A stretch of DNA of 64,000 bases, taken from Hallella mizrahii. Its GTDB lineage: Bacteria > Bacteroidota > Bacteroidia > Bacteroidales > Bacteroidaceae. The notes below the pieces were generated by a model. It was not told where the DNA came from. It saw nothing but the letters and a program-made list of their open reading frames with translations, and did no database searches. Below are positions 44,453 through 54,093 of this stretch, piece by piece. The DNA is taken from NCBI RefSeq assembly GCF_009695775.1, contig NZ_VUNG01000006.1, positions 1-64,000 of the forward strand, in the 5' to 3' direction. The stretch's first letter is position 1. Each line of letters opens with the position of its first letter. Both the position numbers and the translations under genes were made by a program.

Positions 44453-47194
44453 TCAAAGATCCTTGAGCACATCAAGTAATTCGCTCGGGGTCAATGCTCC
44501 GTCAACCTTCTTACTCTCAAATACCATAAAGTATCTGTAGTCTCTTCCACATAGTCGCTCCCATTCTTTGCCGAGTTCTCTCTTTCGCGTCGAATCATCG
44601 TTGTCGAGGAAGTCGCCCTTTGTCTCGATGAGAACCGTCTTCCCAGATTTCATTCTGACTATGAAATCGGGATAGTGATTAATGAAGCCGTTGATGCAAA
44701 ATCCATCTTGTCTCTCGGGATTGCGATGCCAGAAAAACACACTGTCAAGGTCAGCCACTGCATGAATCATTCGTTCCTCAAATCCGTTCACCTTTTCTTC
44801 TCTGGCATAGAGGCCCTTGTCAACGCCTACCAACTCTTGCTTGGCGAAAGTAACCTTATTCAAGAAAGTGTATTGTGGCTCTATGTCAATGATGCCTTTG
44901 GCAATCTGACTTTTGAATAAATTCTGGCGGTAACCAACCAAGAGATTGTTGATCTTGTCAACAATGTTGTTCTTAGCTTGATAAAGATGATCCCATAGGA
45001 ACATGATCTGATCACCGTCGAAGGGACTAATGACTTTCTCCACATAAGCATTGAGCGCACTATGGGAGATAGAGTCGAGTCCACGCACAGATTCCACCTC
45101 TTTTACCAGTTTCTGTAATAATTGACGTTTTCGGCCTATGGGTGATAAATCAACAAAGTATTTCCTGATATCGTTGAGAATTTCGCTATTGTTCTTTCTC
45201 ACCGGCACATAGTCGTCCTTACCACTTTTCTTAAGATCAATCGTGGTATCCTCCGGATTGCTGAAATCGAATTTGATGTTGGCATCTTGCAATTCCAAGT
45301 TGAACCCTTCGTTAAGCATGCTCTTGTCAAGCAGCATAGGGTCGTTATCATCATCACTAGATTTTTGATTAAAAATGCCGATTGGCTTTTTTACATACTT
45401 GATGAACATTGGTATGTTCATTTCAAAAGCAACATTGGAGTAGTCGTCATTTATTACGCTATACAGATTATCTCCTCCTATCGAAGCTAAAGGGTCGTGA
45501 GAAGTTTCTTGTTCTTGTTTTTCCGTCTTTTTGTCAAAATCATCACTTTGTCTCAGACTCTCCTGCTCAAATTGGTTGGTTTCGCTGTCATCATCACTTG
45601 CTGCATTAACTGATTGCTTGATGGCTTCGGCCTCATCTGGCGTCAGATGGAGCGAGCCGTCGTTCTCTTCATCTTCCTTTTGTTGATTGTCGTTTGATTC
45701 CGATCCGCCCGGCTCATTCATATCCTTCGCTTCATTCATCGTAGAGAATAAGTCTGGTGCTTCTTCTGGTTGTTGCTTTCTGATTATCTCGTCGGCTGTT
45801 ACCTCGCGATAGTCCTTGCGACTATAGCCACACCTCTCCAACGACTGTATGATGCGCGTCACTGTGTCTTGAAACTCACTGCTGTTGGTGAACACATAGC
45901 TTAAGTTGAGCAGCTTTTCCGCATGGTTCTCTGTGTAGGGCAAGCGCAGGATGCGGCCCAGCACCTGCTCCACATCCACCTGACTGGTGCGGTTGGCCAG
46001 TGAGGCGAGGATATAGGCAAACGGACAGTCCCATCCTTCTTTCAGCGCATTCACCGTGATGATGTAGCGCACTTCACAATCACGCGACATCAAGTCTATG
46101 CCCTGCAGCTCGTCAATATTGGCTGTCTTGATTTTTACCTGCTCCTCGGGGATTTTGAGTTCTATGAGTTGTGCTTTTATCTTCTCGAAAGTCACGCTGT
46201 CGTCATCGTTACGTGGCTGTGACTGAAACAATACGATGGGACGGATGTAGCGTCCTCCGGCCTGCTCCATGATTTGAGCGTGGCGCTCAAGACTATTGCG
46301 CAAATGGATGGCACTGGCAATCACGTCGCCGGTGCTGTGGCGGTTTTCCACGATCACGGGCAGTTTCACCATGTTGGCCACCTTCAATTCCATGGCATCC
46401 ACAAACGATATGACATTGCTGTTGTCGCGGGGTGTAGCTGTCAATTCCAGTATGAAGCGGGGTGAGAGGTTGCGGAGCATCTCCACACGCAGGTCAGCTT
46501 TGAAGTTGTGGCTTTCGTCAACAATCACCACAGGATGAAGACAGGCAAGCACTTGAATAAGGGCTGTAGGAGCCACTCCGTCTATTCTGGTAGCATTGAC
46601 CTTATCGCGATATTCCAGGAAATTGCCGTTCTCCCGGTAGGCCAATGGCTTGCTTTGCTCGTCGCTTGCGTTCTTCTTGACTTTGATGTTCTCTATAAAA
46701 GAGGCCGCACTGAGCACGAGGATAGTAAGGTTGTCACGCACCTCATGCAAGTGGAGGCCTTGTCCGGCCAAAGCCGCCGTCTTGTCAATCACGTTCACCC
46801 TATGTCCGAACAAGGCATCAATGCGCTGACGATAGGGATGGTTTGTGTCTTGCAGTTTTTTCAAGGTCTGTTTCAGAATGATGTCGCTCGGTACAAACCA
46901 GCATACCACCTTGTTCACCATATCTGTCTTCTGTCGCTCCATGATGGTGCTCAGAGCATTGCAGGCAATGAACGTCTTGCCGCCGGCAGTGGGTACCTTC
47001 AGCGTCACACGCGGTGAACGGGGCACCGTGTTCACGTAAGGGCGTAATGCGTCGGTGACCCCTGCGTTAAGGTCCAGGCCTTTGTTCATCCAGTAGTTGG
47101 CGTATGCTGTTGACAGACTCTTTGAGTTGTTCAGCACGTCGATATAATCTTCCAAGTCGCGCAGGGTGCGCTGTTGATAGCTTTTCAGTTCCAT
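44453..47194 (-). CDS. Type III restriction enzyme, Res subunit
   Basis: This 913-aa protein has an SF2 helicase core and a C-terminal nuclease. Walker A is VPTAGGKT (about 68-74). Motif II is VDESHNF, motif III is ELTATPR, and motif VI is EQVLGRILRLPY. A charged insertion rich in E, D, N and Q lies about 490-570. The C-terminal PD-(D/E)xK nuclease is seen in YPDFIVRMKSGKTVLIETKGD. Res translocates after two Mod-bound, head-to-head sites meet and cuts about 25 bp away. The ATG at 47194 is better than the TTG at 47200. It lies 12 bp downstream of mod. Confidence 0.93.
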   Translation of the reverse strand: MELKSYQQRTLRDLEDYIDVLNNSKSLSTAYANYWMNKGLDLNAGVTDALRPYVNTVPRSPRVTLKVPTAGGKTFIACNALSTIMERQKTDMVNKVVCWFVPSDIILKQTLKKLQDTNHPYRQRIDALFGHRVNVIDKTAALAGQGLHLHEVRDNLTILVLSAASFIENIKVKKNASDEQSKPLAYRENGNFLEYRDKVNATRIDGVAPTALIQVLACLHPVVIVDESHNFKADLRVEMLRNLSPRFILELTATPRDNSNVISFVDAMELKVANMVKLPVIVENRHSTGDVIASAIHLRNSLERHAQIMEQAGGRYIRPIVLFQSQPRNDDDSVTFEKIKAQLIELKIPEEQVKIKTANIDELQGIDLMSRDCEVRYIITVNALKEGWDCPFAYILASLANRTSQVDVEQVLGRILRLPYTENHAEKLLNLSYVFTNSSEFQDTVTRIIQSLERCGYSRKDYREVTADEIIRKQQPEEAPDLFSTMNEAKDMNEPGGSESNDNQQKEDEENDGSLHLTPDEAEAIKQSVNAASDDDSETNQFEQESLRQSDDFDKKTEKQEQETSHDPLASIGGDNLYSVINDDYSNVAFEMNIPMFIKYVKKPIGIFNQKSSDDDNDPMLLDKSMLNEGFNLELQDANIKFDFSNPEDTTIDLKKSGKDDYVPVRKNNSEILNDIRKYFVDLSPIGRKRQLLQKLVKEVESVRGLDSISHSALNAYVEKVISPFDGDQIMFLWDHLYQAKNNIVDKINNLLVGYRQNLFKSQIAKGIIDIEPQYTFLNKVTFAKQELVGVDKGLYAREEKVNGFEERMIHAVADLDSVFFWHRNPERQDGFCINGFINHYPDFIVRMKSGKTVLIETKGDFLDNDDSTRKRELGKEWERLCGRDYRYFMVFESKKVDGALTPSELLDVLKDL

Positions 47195-47206
47195 AGACAA
47201 GTGTGG

Positions 47207-49141
47207 TTAGAATCGGTTGATGTCTCTCGGTATTTTCTTGAACACGATATTCAGCCTCCGCAGCATCTCTTGCGACAGTGAGCAGGTGTCGGCATAGATT
47301 ACATAGCTGTCGGCCTTCTTCACGACTTTATCCAAAGTCTCCAGCGACAGACAAGTCTGTCGGTCTTGCTCATAGAAGAAAAAATATCCTGTGCCGTCTT
47401 TATAGTCGAGAAGATAAGGATACTCTGCGTCGCGTCGGCGTGTGAGCGGGTCGTGGGTCTCTGTGTAATAGATGTATTGTCGGATTTTCTCTTCGCCCAC
47501 CTCCTCGTTGATGTTGCCGTCATCGGTGAAGAGCCGCTGCCCCAGTTCATAAAAGTCGAACTGTCCGCCCAATCCATCGCGCTGCCCTTTGATAGCCTTG
47601 CTGCCGACCACAGAGAGTGTGTTGTCAGAAAGCTGCATCTTCACGCTGTCATAGTCAGACCGAAACATCTCCATCACGTTGTTGGCCTCGCCGAGCCATC
47701 TGCCCATTTTCTTCAGTGCGGTTACAGTGAGTTTCTTGGCATAGAGCGTCTCCTTCTTTGTGCCTTGGTAGTCGTAGCCCGTCATTACCTTGCGCACGCG
47801 TCCGGCGGTGATGCGTTCGGCATAGTCCATCAGTTCCACGAGGATGGTCTTGCGCATGCCGTGGTCGCGCTTGTTCAGCCGAAGGGCGGCGTGCATGGTG
47901 GTTCCACTTCCGGCAAAGGCATCTAAGATGATACTGTCCTCATGGGTCGCTATCTGGAGAATGTGTTCCACGAGCCGTGTAGGCTTGGGCGTGTCGAATG
48001 GAGACTTGCCGCCGAAATATTCCTTCAGTTCTTTCTTTGCTTCGTCTGTATGGCCTACTTCAGTATGAAGCCAAAGATTAGTAGGCAGTTTCCCCTCTAC
48101 ATTACTAAGATATGTCTTTCGACGGATGCCTCCCTTTCCTCCACTTGTGAAATAGAATCTCGGCCACTGTCCCCGGTTGTACACGGCTTGTGCTTTTTCC
48201 CTTGAAACGTCGAGAGGTTCCTTCAGCATGATGGCCTTCACCTCAGGCCGCACCTGTTCCTTGGGCACGCCGCATACCTCCGCCCGGCGCCCGTCGTCGT
48301 GCAGGTCGCGCAACTCGTAGGGGCACCAGCCTTCCATATAGCTCAGCATTGCGTTTTGCTCATAGCGCCAGTGTGCCCCCTGGTAGGGATAGATCAGCTC
48401 GCCCGTAAAGGGATGTTGGATGGCATATACCATTCCCTGGTGGGTAGCGGCATCGGAAGCGAATGCGTCAGAACTTGTCCATGGCATTGTGTCGTTGTCA
48501 GGGTTCTTGTACTTGCTGTCCATCTCTTCCGTGCGCTCCAATTTGTTGGGTTGCCATCCCGGTCTCTTGCTAAAAGCCATCAGGTGCTCGGCCTCGGTGG
48601 GGATGCCCTTGGCATCGTTACGGGGCGAATATGCTTTCTGCCAAATGATGTCGCCCACGAAGCATTGCCGGCCGAATATCTCGTCCATGATAAGCCGCAG
48701 GTGGGCACATTCGTCGTCACCGATGCTGATGAAGATGGCCCCGTTGTTGGAAAGCAGCTGGCGTAGCAGCGTCAACCGCGGATACATCATACACAGCCAC
48801 TTGTCGTGACGCGAGAGGTCTTCGCCCTCGGCTCCCACTACTTGATTGAGCCAACGACGTATCTGCGGGTCGTTGACATTGTCGTTATATACCCACTTCT
48901 CGTTGCCTGTGTTGTAGGGAGGATCGATATAGACACAATCTACCCTCCCCTCATACTCAGGTAGCAGAGCCTTCAGCACCTCAAGATTGTCACCATGGAT
49001 AATCTTGTTCCCGCTGAATGTTTCAGAGGTGTCATCGGGCTGCTCTGCCCTGAACCCGTATTGATGTTCCAATGTACGGAAAGCCACGTCGTGGTGATGG
49101 CTCACCACCTTCTCTTTCCCAATCCACTGAAGTGTAGGCAT
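47207..49141 (-). CDS. Type III DNA-methyltransferase, Mod subunit
   Basis: This 644-aa beta-class N6-adenine methyltransferase gives the type III system its sequence specificity. Motif IV DPPY is in VDCVYIDPPYNTGNEKW (about 70-86). Motif I is ILDAFAGSGTTMHAA. The target-recognition region lies between them (about 150-370) and is typically hypervariable. No simple-sequence tract that would indicate phase variation is seen in the 5' part. The promoter is minus-strand TTTG (49206-49203) and TAATTTTG (49183-49176). The recognition site cannot be predicted. Confidence 0.93.
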   Translation of the reverse strand: MPTLQWIGKEKVVSHHHDVAFRTLEHQYGFRAEQPDDTSETFSGNKIIHGDNLEVLKALLPEYEGRVDCVYIDPPYNTGNEKWVYNDNVNDPQIRRWLNQVVGAEGEDLSRHDKWLCMMYPRLTLLRQLLSNNGAIFISIGDDECAHLRLIMDEIFGRQCFVGDIIWQKAYSPRNDAKGIPTEAEHLMAFSKRPGWQPNKLERTEEMDSKYKNPDNDTMPWTSSDAFASDAATHQGMVYAIQHPFTGELIYPYQGAHWRYEQNAMLSYMEGWCPYELRDLHDDGRRAEVCGVPKEQVRPEVKAIMLKEPLDVSREKAQAVYNRGQWPRFYFTSGGKGGIRRKTYLSNVEGKLPTNLWLHTEVGHTDEAKKELKEYFGGKSPFDTPKPTRLVEHILQIATHEDSIILDAFAGSGTTMHAALRLNKRDHGMRKTILVELMDYAERITAGRVRKVMTGYDYQGTKKETLYAKKLTVTALKKMGRWLGEANNVMEMFRSDYDSVKMQLSDNTLSVVGSKAIKGQRDGLGGQFDFYELGQRLFTDDGNINEEVGEEKIRQYIYYTETHDPLTRRRDAEYPYLLDYKDGTGYFFFYEQDRQTCLSLETLDKVVKKADSYVIYADTCSLSQEMLRRLNIVFKKIPRDINRF

Positions 49142-49388
49142 ATCTCAAATTTCGTTTGTCAATGGTTATCATTCACAAAATTACAAAATTTCCCACAAAT
49201 ACCAAAACAAACGATTAAAAGCTTCTTTGATTGCATAGTGCTTTCCCAATGCTATATGTGAATATTTTCTTGATATTCGCTTATATTCTTTATTCCGCGT
49301 AGCGGAGCGTTAACTCTAAAACAACTTGCACTTTTGAAGACCATAATATTCATGTCCTTCACAGATGTTCAGATAGTCTATAAAACAA
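49142..49388. other. Gap upstream of the type III system
   Basis: Holds the mod promoter (49176-49206) and the downstream end of the UPF0210 terminator. No ORF is supported. Confidence 0.5.
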
Positions 49389-49422
49389 TAATCCCGGGCA
49401 ACACGGTCGTTGTCCGGGATTA
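49389..49422 (-). terminator. Terminator of the tetR-serB-ACT-UPF0210 unit
   Basis: TAATCCCGGGCAAC (49389-49402) and GTTGTCCGGGATTA (49409-49422) form a 14-bp stem with one G-U pair and a 6-nt loop, about 30 bp after the UPF0210 stop. The T-run on the minus strand is short. Confidence 0.7.
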
Positions 49423-49452
49423 CAGTATAGTGGAATAGGGTAGGGGCCCCCT

Positions 49453-50844
49453 TTAGTTCTTGAACGAGTGGACAGGGGCAGGAATACGTCCGCCGCGGTT
49501 GACAAGTCGCTCGGAAGAGAAGGTGTTGACCGGCATGATGGGTGCGTGTCCAAGCAATCCGCCCCATGAGATGCTGTCGCCGACACGCTTGCCAATGACT
49601 GGTATGACACGTACGGCGGTGGTCTTCTGGTTGACCATGCCGATAGCAGCTTCGTCGGCAATGATTCCCGAGATCGTGGTGGCGGGAGTGTCGCCGGGGA
49701 TGGCGATCATGTCGAGTCCCACCGAGCAGACGCAGGTCATGGCTTCGAGCTTCTCGATGTTCAGTGCTCCGGCATTGACAGCGTCGATCATACCCTGATC
49801 CTCGCTGACGGGGATGAAGGCACCAGAGAGTCCGCCGACATAAGAGCTGGCCATGATGCCACCTTTCTTCACCTGGTCGTTGAGCAATGCCAAGGCAGCT
49901 GTAGTGCCCGGTGCTCCCGGCTGCTCTACGCCGATACATTTCAAGATGTCGGCTACGGAGTCTCCCACGGCTGGTGTCGGTGCCAAACTGAGGTCGATGA
50001 TGCCAAATTCGGCACCCAAGCGTCGGCTGGCCTCCTGAGCCACATATTGTCCTACACGTGTAATCTTGAAAGCTGTCTTCTTGATGGTCTGGCAGAGCGT
50101 CTCGAAGTTCGCCTCACGTCCACCATTTTCACGGGCGCGGCGGTCCATCTGCTCCAATGCATATTTTACTACACCAGGACCGGAAACACCGACATTGACA
50201 ACGGCGTTGCCCTCGCTTACGCCATGGAAAGCACCAGCCATGAACGGGTTGTCGTCAGGCGCATTGCAGAAAACCACGAGTTTGGCAGGACCAATGCACA
50301 GACGGTCGGCACTGGCCTCGGCAGCCTGACGCACGATTTCGCCCATGAGTTTCACAGCGTCCATGTTCAGTCCGTTCTTTGTGCTGCCCACGTTGACACT
50401 CGAGCAGACAAGGTCGGTAGTGGCCAAAGCCTGCGGAATAGATCGGATGAGCAACTCGTCGGCGGGTGTCATGCCCTTGCTGACAAGTGCGGAGAAGCCA
50501 CCGAGGAAGTTGACACCCACAGCGGCGGCGGCACGGTCCAGTGTCTGGGCGATCTTCACGAAGTCGCCTGTCGTATGGCAGCAGGAGGCACCGATGAGTG
50601 AGATAGGTGTCACGCTGATGCGCTTATGTACAATGGGAATGCCGATCTCGCGCGAGATCTCTTCACCCGTGCGTACCAGGTCGTGGGCCAAAGTAGTAAT
50701 CTTGTTGTATATCTTCTCGCAACATGCGTCCACACTGTCGTCAGCACAGTCCAGCAGGCTGATGCCCAAGGTGATGGTGCGCACGTCGAGATTCTCCTCT
50801 TCAACCATTCGGTTGGTCTCGAGAACTTCAGAAAGGTCTATCAT
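49453..50844 (-). CDS. UPF0210 (PFL family) protein
   Basis: This 463-aa cytoplasmic protein of the UPF0210/PFL family resembles pyruvate formate-lyase in fold; its function is not established. Diagnostic segments are [40 protein letters not shown], and the C-terminal [17 protein letters not shown]. It lies 18 bp after the ACT-domain gene. In many bacteria the ACT (UPF0237) and PFL (UPF0210) genes are adjacent, suggesting the ACT protein is its ligand-sensing partner (inference from conserved pairing). Confidence 0.92.
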   Translation of the reverse strand: MIDLSEVLETNRMVEEENLDVRTITLGISLLDCADDSVDACCEKIYNKITTLAHDLVRTGEEISREIGIPIVHKRISVTPISLIGASCCHTTGDFVKIAQTLDRAAAAVGVNFLGGFSALVSKGMTPADELLIRSIPQALATTDLVCSSVNVGSTKNGLNMDAVKLMGEIVRQAAEASADRLCIGPAKLVVFCNAPDDNPFMAGAFHGVSEGNAVVNVGVSGPGVVKYALEQMDRRARENGGREANFETLCQTIKKTAFKITRVGQYVAQEASRRLGAEFGIIDLSLAPTPAVGDSVADILKCIGVEQPGAPGTTAALALLNDQVKKGGIMASSYVGGLSGAFIPVSEDQGMIDAVNAGALNIEKLEAMTCVCSVGLDMIAIPGDTPATTISGIIADEAAIGMVNQKTTAVRVIPVIGKRVGDSISWGGLLGHAPIMPVNTFSSERLVNRGGRIPAPVHSFKN

Positions 50845-50862
50845 TGTCTTATTCCTCCATGA

Positions 50863-51135
50863 TTAGATGCGGTGCATCTGGTTGAAGATTTCTTCCAATT
50901 GTATCTTTGTCTGTACGCCAATGCTCTTTCCGATCTCGGTTAGCTCATTGCTTACTTGCTCAAAGGTTTTCTGTGTATCGGTTACGTCAACAATCATCAT
51001 CATGTTGAAGAATCCGTCAACGATGGTTTGCGTGATATCAAGGATGTTCACCTGGTTGTCGGCGAGATAGGTGCATACTTTGGCCATGATGCCTACAGCA
51101 TCCTTGCCAACTACCGTGATAATAGCTTTTGTCAT
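50863..51135 (-). CDS. UPF0237 ACT-domain protein
   Basis: This 90-aa protein consists of a single ACT domain (KAIITVVGKDAVGIMAKVC, ILDITQTIVDGFFNMMMIVD). Stand-alone ACT domains of this family bind amino acids or related small molecules. It is upstream of its usual partner UPF0210 and downstream of serB, itself an ACT-domain enzyme. Confidence 0.93.
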   Translation of the reverse strand: MTKAIITVVGKDAVGIMAKVCTYLADNQVNILDITQTIVDGFFNMMMIVDVTDTQKTFEQVSNELTEIGKSIGVQTKIQLEEIFNQMHRI

Positions 51136-51182
51136 GTCTTAAAATATGTTATAGATTATATATCTTGTTTGTGATAATCATG

Positions 51183-52472
51183 TTAGCCCCTTGCCTCCAT
51201 GGACTTGGGCTCTTCGATGTAGCTGTCTTTGAATCCGAGGAAATAGAGCACGCCGTCGAGTCCAAGACTGTTGATGCTCTGCCGGGCACCGGCCTGCACG
51301 CGCGGCTTGGCGTGGAAGGCAATGCCCAGTCCGGCCTCGGTGATCATCGGCAGGTCGTTGGCTCCGTCGCCCACGGCGATCGTCTGCGCGAGGTTGACTT
51401 TCTCTACCTGTGCGATGAGCTTGAGCAGTTCTGCTTTGCGCTTGCCGTCGACAATGTCACCGACATAATGTCCGGTGAGTTTCCCGTTTTCGCCTATCTC
51501 CAACTCATTGGCATAGACATAGTCGATGCCGAACTTGCGTTGTAGGTATTCGCCGAAATAGGTGAAGCCACCGCTGAGTATTGCGATCTTGTAGCCACAG
51601 CGCTTGAGCACAGTCATCAGTCGGGGCACGCCCTCGGTGATGGGCAGATGCTCGGCAATGTCCTGCATCACGCTCACGTCGAGTCCTTTCAGCAGAGCCA
51701 CGCGCTCGGTGAAACTCTCTTTGAAGTCGATCTCGCCACGCATGGCCCGCTCTGTGATTGCCTTGACCTTGTCACCGACGCCTGCCCGCTCTGCCAGTTC
51801 GTCGATACACTCGGTCTGGATGAGCGTGGAGTCCATATCAAAACAGATCAGACGGCGCATGCGGCGGTACATGTCGTCGCGCTGAAACGAGAAGTCGATA
51901 CCCATGCCCTGGGAAAGCTGCATCAGCTCAGCCTGCATGCGCTGACGGTCTTCCGGTGTGCCACGAAGCGAGAACTCGATGCAAGCCCGTACGTTACGCT
52001 CGGGATGCATGATGCTTGGACGTCCCGTGAGTCGGATGATGGAGTCGATGTTCAGCCCTTGTGCTGCTACAATTTTTGCAGCCCCGGCAATGTCACGTGC
52101 TGAGAGTGAGCGTCCGATGACGGTAAGGATATAGCGGTTCTTGCCCTGGCGGCTGACCCAGTCTTCATATTCTTCGTCAGTAACCGGAGAAAAGCCAATG
52201 TTTACGCCGAGCTCGTTGGCCTTGAAAAGCAACTCTTTCATTACCTGACCCGACGACCGGTCATCGATGCGAATGAGTATGCCCAGAGAGAGCGTGGCGT
52301 GGATATCAGCCTGGCCAATATCCAGCACCGTAGCGTCGTAGTTAGCCAGTATGTTTGTGATCTGAGCCGTCAGTCCGGGGCGGTCTTGTCCCGTGACACT
52401 GATGAGTATCTGCTCTTCTTTGTCGTTTGTATGATAGTTGTTGTTGCGAATGTCGTTGTCAGTGTTATCCAT
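51183..52472 (-). CDS. serB: Phosphoserine phosphatase with two N-terminal ACT domains
   Basis: This 429-aa enzyme performs the last step of serine biosynthesis. Residues about 20-105 and 110-195 are two ACT domains (LISVTGQDRPGLTAQITNIL; RYILTVIGRSLSARDIAGAA). The C-terminal HAD domain starts RRLICFDMDSTLIQ (DxDST nucleophile) and has ILSGGFTYFG and GDGANDLPMI. Tandem ACT domains usually give serine feedback control. It starts 2 bp before the tetR stop on the same strand, so the two are coupled. Confidence 0.95.
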   Translation of the reverse strand: MDNTDNDIRNNNYHTNDKEEQILISVTGQDRPGLTAQITNILANYDATVLDIGQADIHATLSLGILIRIDDRSSGQVMKELLFKANELGVNIGFSPVTDEEYEDWVSRQGKNRYILTVIGRSLSARDIAGAAKIVAAQGLNIDSIIRLTGRPSIMHPERNVRACIEFSLRGTPEDRQRMQAELMQLSQGMGIDFSFQRDDMYRRMRRLICFDMDSTLIQTECIDELAERAGVGDKVKAITERAMRGEIDFKESFTERVALLKGLDVSVMQDIAEHLPITEGVPRLMTVLKRCGYKIAILSGGFTYFGEYLQRKFGIDYVYANELEIGENGKLTGHYVGDIVDGKRKAELLKLIAQVEKVNLAQTIAVGDGANDLPMITEAGLGIAFHAKPRVQAGARQSINSLGLDGVLYFLGFKDSYIEEPKSMEARG

Positions 52473-52474
52473 GT

Positions 52475-53077
52475 TTACTTCATCAAACTGTTATGCTTGT
52501 TTCCCAGCGCGCCGTAGACGACTTTTTCCACGAGAGGCTTACTTGTCTCTTCTGTAAGTCCGTGGCCAAGCCGTCCATAAATAAACGGCACTTCCAAGCC
52601 TTTGATACAATAATGAGTGATATCAGCCACGAGATCCACGTTGTCAATGTCGAATTCCCCGTCAGCCTTTCCGTCAGCGTAAACCTTACGGAAAAGTTCT
52701 ATCTCATCCTCGTCGAAATTCTTGCGCACTTTCTCTACTGTCCAGATGTTGCGGAAGAACTCTGCACGCAGGTTACCGTTGCGCACCACAGTTTCCTTGA
52801 TCATGCTCAGGTGAGTATAGATAAGCTCCACAATCTTGTCCTGCGGACGAATCTTCTTCGCCGCAACCTCGTCGAGCTTGTCGCTCAATCGTTCCAACTC
52901 CGATTCGATCACCGCATAGTAGACATCCTCCTTGCGGTTGAAATAAGTATAAAGCGTGCGGCGGCCTTTGCCCGAGGCCACGGCAATGTCATTCATCGTC
53001 GTGCCGGCAAGTCCGTTCTTGGCGAAGAGCTGTCTCGCCACATCCACTAATTTCTGCCTTGTCTTTGAGATTGACAT
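52475..53077 (-). CDS. TetR/AcrR family transcriptional regulator
   Basis: This is a 200-aa regulator. The N-terminal HTH (about 8-50) reads LVDVARQLFAKNGLAGTTMNDIAVASGKGRRTLYTYF, a standard TetR DNA-binding domain. The C-terminal ligand domain is divergent, so the inducer is unknown. The ATG at 53077 is preferred: the longer GTG start at 53113 would lie close to the transcription start. A perfect 8-bp palindrome covers the -7 box (53108-53132). Its stop is 2 bp from serB. Confidence 0.9.
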   Translation of the reverse strand: MSISKTRQKLVDVARQLFAKNGLAGTTMNDIAVASGKGRRTLYTYFNRKEDVYYAVIESELERLSDKLDEVAAKKIRPQDKIVELIYTHLSMIKETVVRNGNLRAEFFRNIWTVEKVRKNFDEDEIELFRKVYADGKADGEFDIDNVDLVADITHYCIKGLEVPFIYGRLGHGLTEETSKPLVEKVVYGALGNKHNSLMK

Positions 53078-53107
53078 GTTATTTCTGCTGTTTCGTGCGT
53101 TCTGATG

Positions 53108-53137
53108 TTGCACATTTATAATCTATGTGCAAAAATA
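53108..53137 (-). promoter_or_regulatory. TetR promoter with palindromic candidate operator
   Basis: TTGCACAT (53108-53115) and ATGTGCAA (53125-53132) are perfect inverted repeats with a 9-bp spacer. The right arm overlaps the minus-strand -7 box TATTTTTG (53137-53130). This is where an autoregulating TetR protein would bind. Confidence 0.65.
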
Positions 53138-53394
53138 ACTGATTTTTCTGAGATAGCAAAATAGTAAGAGCGATTTATTATTCTTTGCCTTATTTTCTTA
53201 TCATTTTGTTTTTCCACAGCCTCCTTTCGGCAGGGCTTGCGTCACTATTCTGCAATACAGACAGCAAGACCATTCTGCCATATATATAATAATGTGTACC
53301 ATTCTTTGATAATCACGTGTACCGCTCTAATTCTTCTCTATTGTATCGTTATTTGTTAATAAGTGATAATTATAAGCAGATTCTCTCAGAAATA
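53138..53394. other. AT-rich gap between tetR and tRNA-Met
   Basis: No ORF of coding character, no repeat and no RNA-like structure that I can support. Confidence 0.5.
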
Positions 53395-53426
53395 TTTGGA
53401 GGTTTCAGATAATCGTCGTACCTTTG
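53395..53426 (+). promoter_or_regulatory. Promoter of the initiator tRNA gene
   Basis: TTTG (53395-53398) and TACCTTTG (53419-53426) lie 24 bp apart start to start. The tRNA begins 43 bp downstream. Confidence 0.8.
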
Positions 53427-53469
53427 CAGTCGCAATTGAGAAACAAACATATTCTCAATCAGTTTACAT

Positions 53470-53542
53470 CGCGGAGTGGAGCAGTTGGTAGCTCGCCAGG
53501 CTCATAACCTGGAGGTCGCACGTTCGAGTCCTGCCTCCGCAA
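53470..53542 (+). tRNA. Initiator tRNA-fMet(CAT)
   Basis: Anticodon loop CTCATAA. Initiator features are present: a C1/A72 mismatch and an A11-T24 pair in the D stem. The anticodon stem is A29-T41, G30-C40, G31-C39, so the outermost of the usual three G-C pairs is A-T. The T stem GCACG/CCTGC has a C52/C62 mismatch. CCA is not encoded. It is followed by a terminator and an integrase remnant. Confidence 0.93.
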
Positions 53543-53548
53543 CAATAA

Positions 53549-53587
53549 CGTCCGAAGTCGTTGACAATCAACACTTCGGACGTTTTT
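53549..53587 (+). terminator. Terminator of the tRNA-fMet transcript
   Basis: CGTCCGAAG (53549-53557) and CTTCGGACG (53574-53582) form a 9-bp stem followed by five T. Confidence 0.9.
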
Positions 53588-53661
53588 CGGTTTATATGCC
53601 GGACAGTTTTCAGACGACACTTTTCAGTGGCATTGGTTGCGGAGAGCGAACAATGTAAAAA

Positions 53662-53790
53662 ATGTCTCACTTAGACAAAGAGCTTATTTCATCAAAATGT
53701 ATTGTACAGTTTACCCTTCCGAGGCTTCACAAGGGTAAGCAGTGGTATGTTGACTTCTTCGCCTACGACCCGGCAAGGGACAAAAAATAG
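53662..53790 (+). pseudogene. N-terminal remnant of a tyrosine-recombinase (integrase)
   Basis: A 42-codon frame from ATG 53662 to TAG 53788 encodes the start of a Bacteroidetes phage/transposon integrase: after MSHLDKELISSK come QFTLPRLHKGKQWYVDFFAY and DPARDKK, the arm-binding N-terminus. The catalytic domain is missing. It starts 120 bp after the tRNA-fMet gene, the usual position for an integrase of an element inserted at a tRNA. This points to a lost integrative element. Confidence 0.65.
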
Positions 53791-54093
53791 TATGTGGCGG
53801 ATAAATGGTTCGCATCACTGACCTGCTGACCTTGTTGTTCGGTAAAGGTGAGCGTGGTCTCTTCTTGTCCTACAAGTGCGGTCATTGCCGTTATGACCGC
53901 TGTAATCCATTGTGGTTTCGTTTTGTGACAGGCATGCTTGATAGTTTTATTTACGAATTCGAGATTCGGTTCAAAATTACGCAAAAATATAGAACCATGA
54001 AATAGACAGGCGAATGTCATTTCCCTATAAAATAAAGCGCCGGGAAAGCACTTTTGCTTTTCCGGCGCTTGTTGTCTTCACGCAGAAAAAGGA
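53791..54093. other. Decayed remnant sequence after the integrase fragment
   Basis: No intact gene. A strong 15-bp hairpin (54036-54050 / 54057-54071, AAGCGCCGGGAAAGC) separates the integrase fragment from the minus-strand fragment at 54094. A minus-strand ORF 53763-54020 overlaps the integrase frame and I cannot support it. Confidence 0.45.

Noticed and set aside
44453..49141. Type III system considered as part of a larger defence island
   Set aside because: Flanking genes (POT transporter and UPF0210) are ordinary; no further defence genes or mobility genes adjoin it.
54003..54010. AATAGACA-like match to the regulator motif
   Set aside because: Lacks the final CCT and any promoter boxes at the right spacing.
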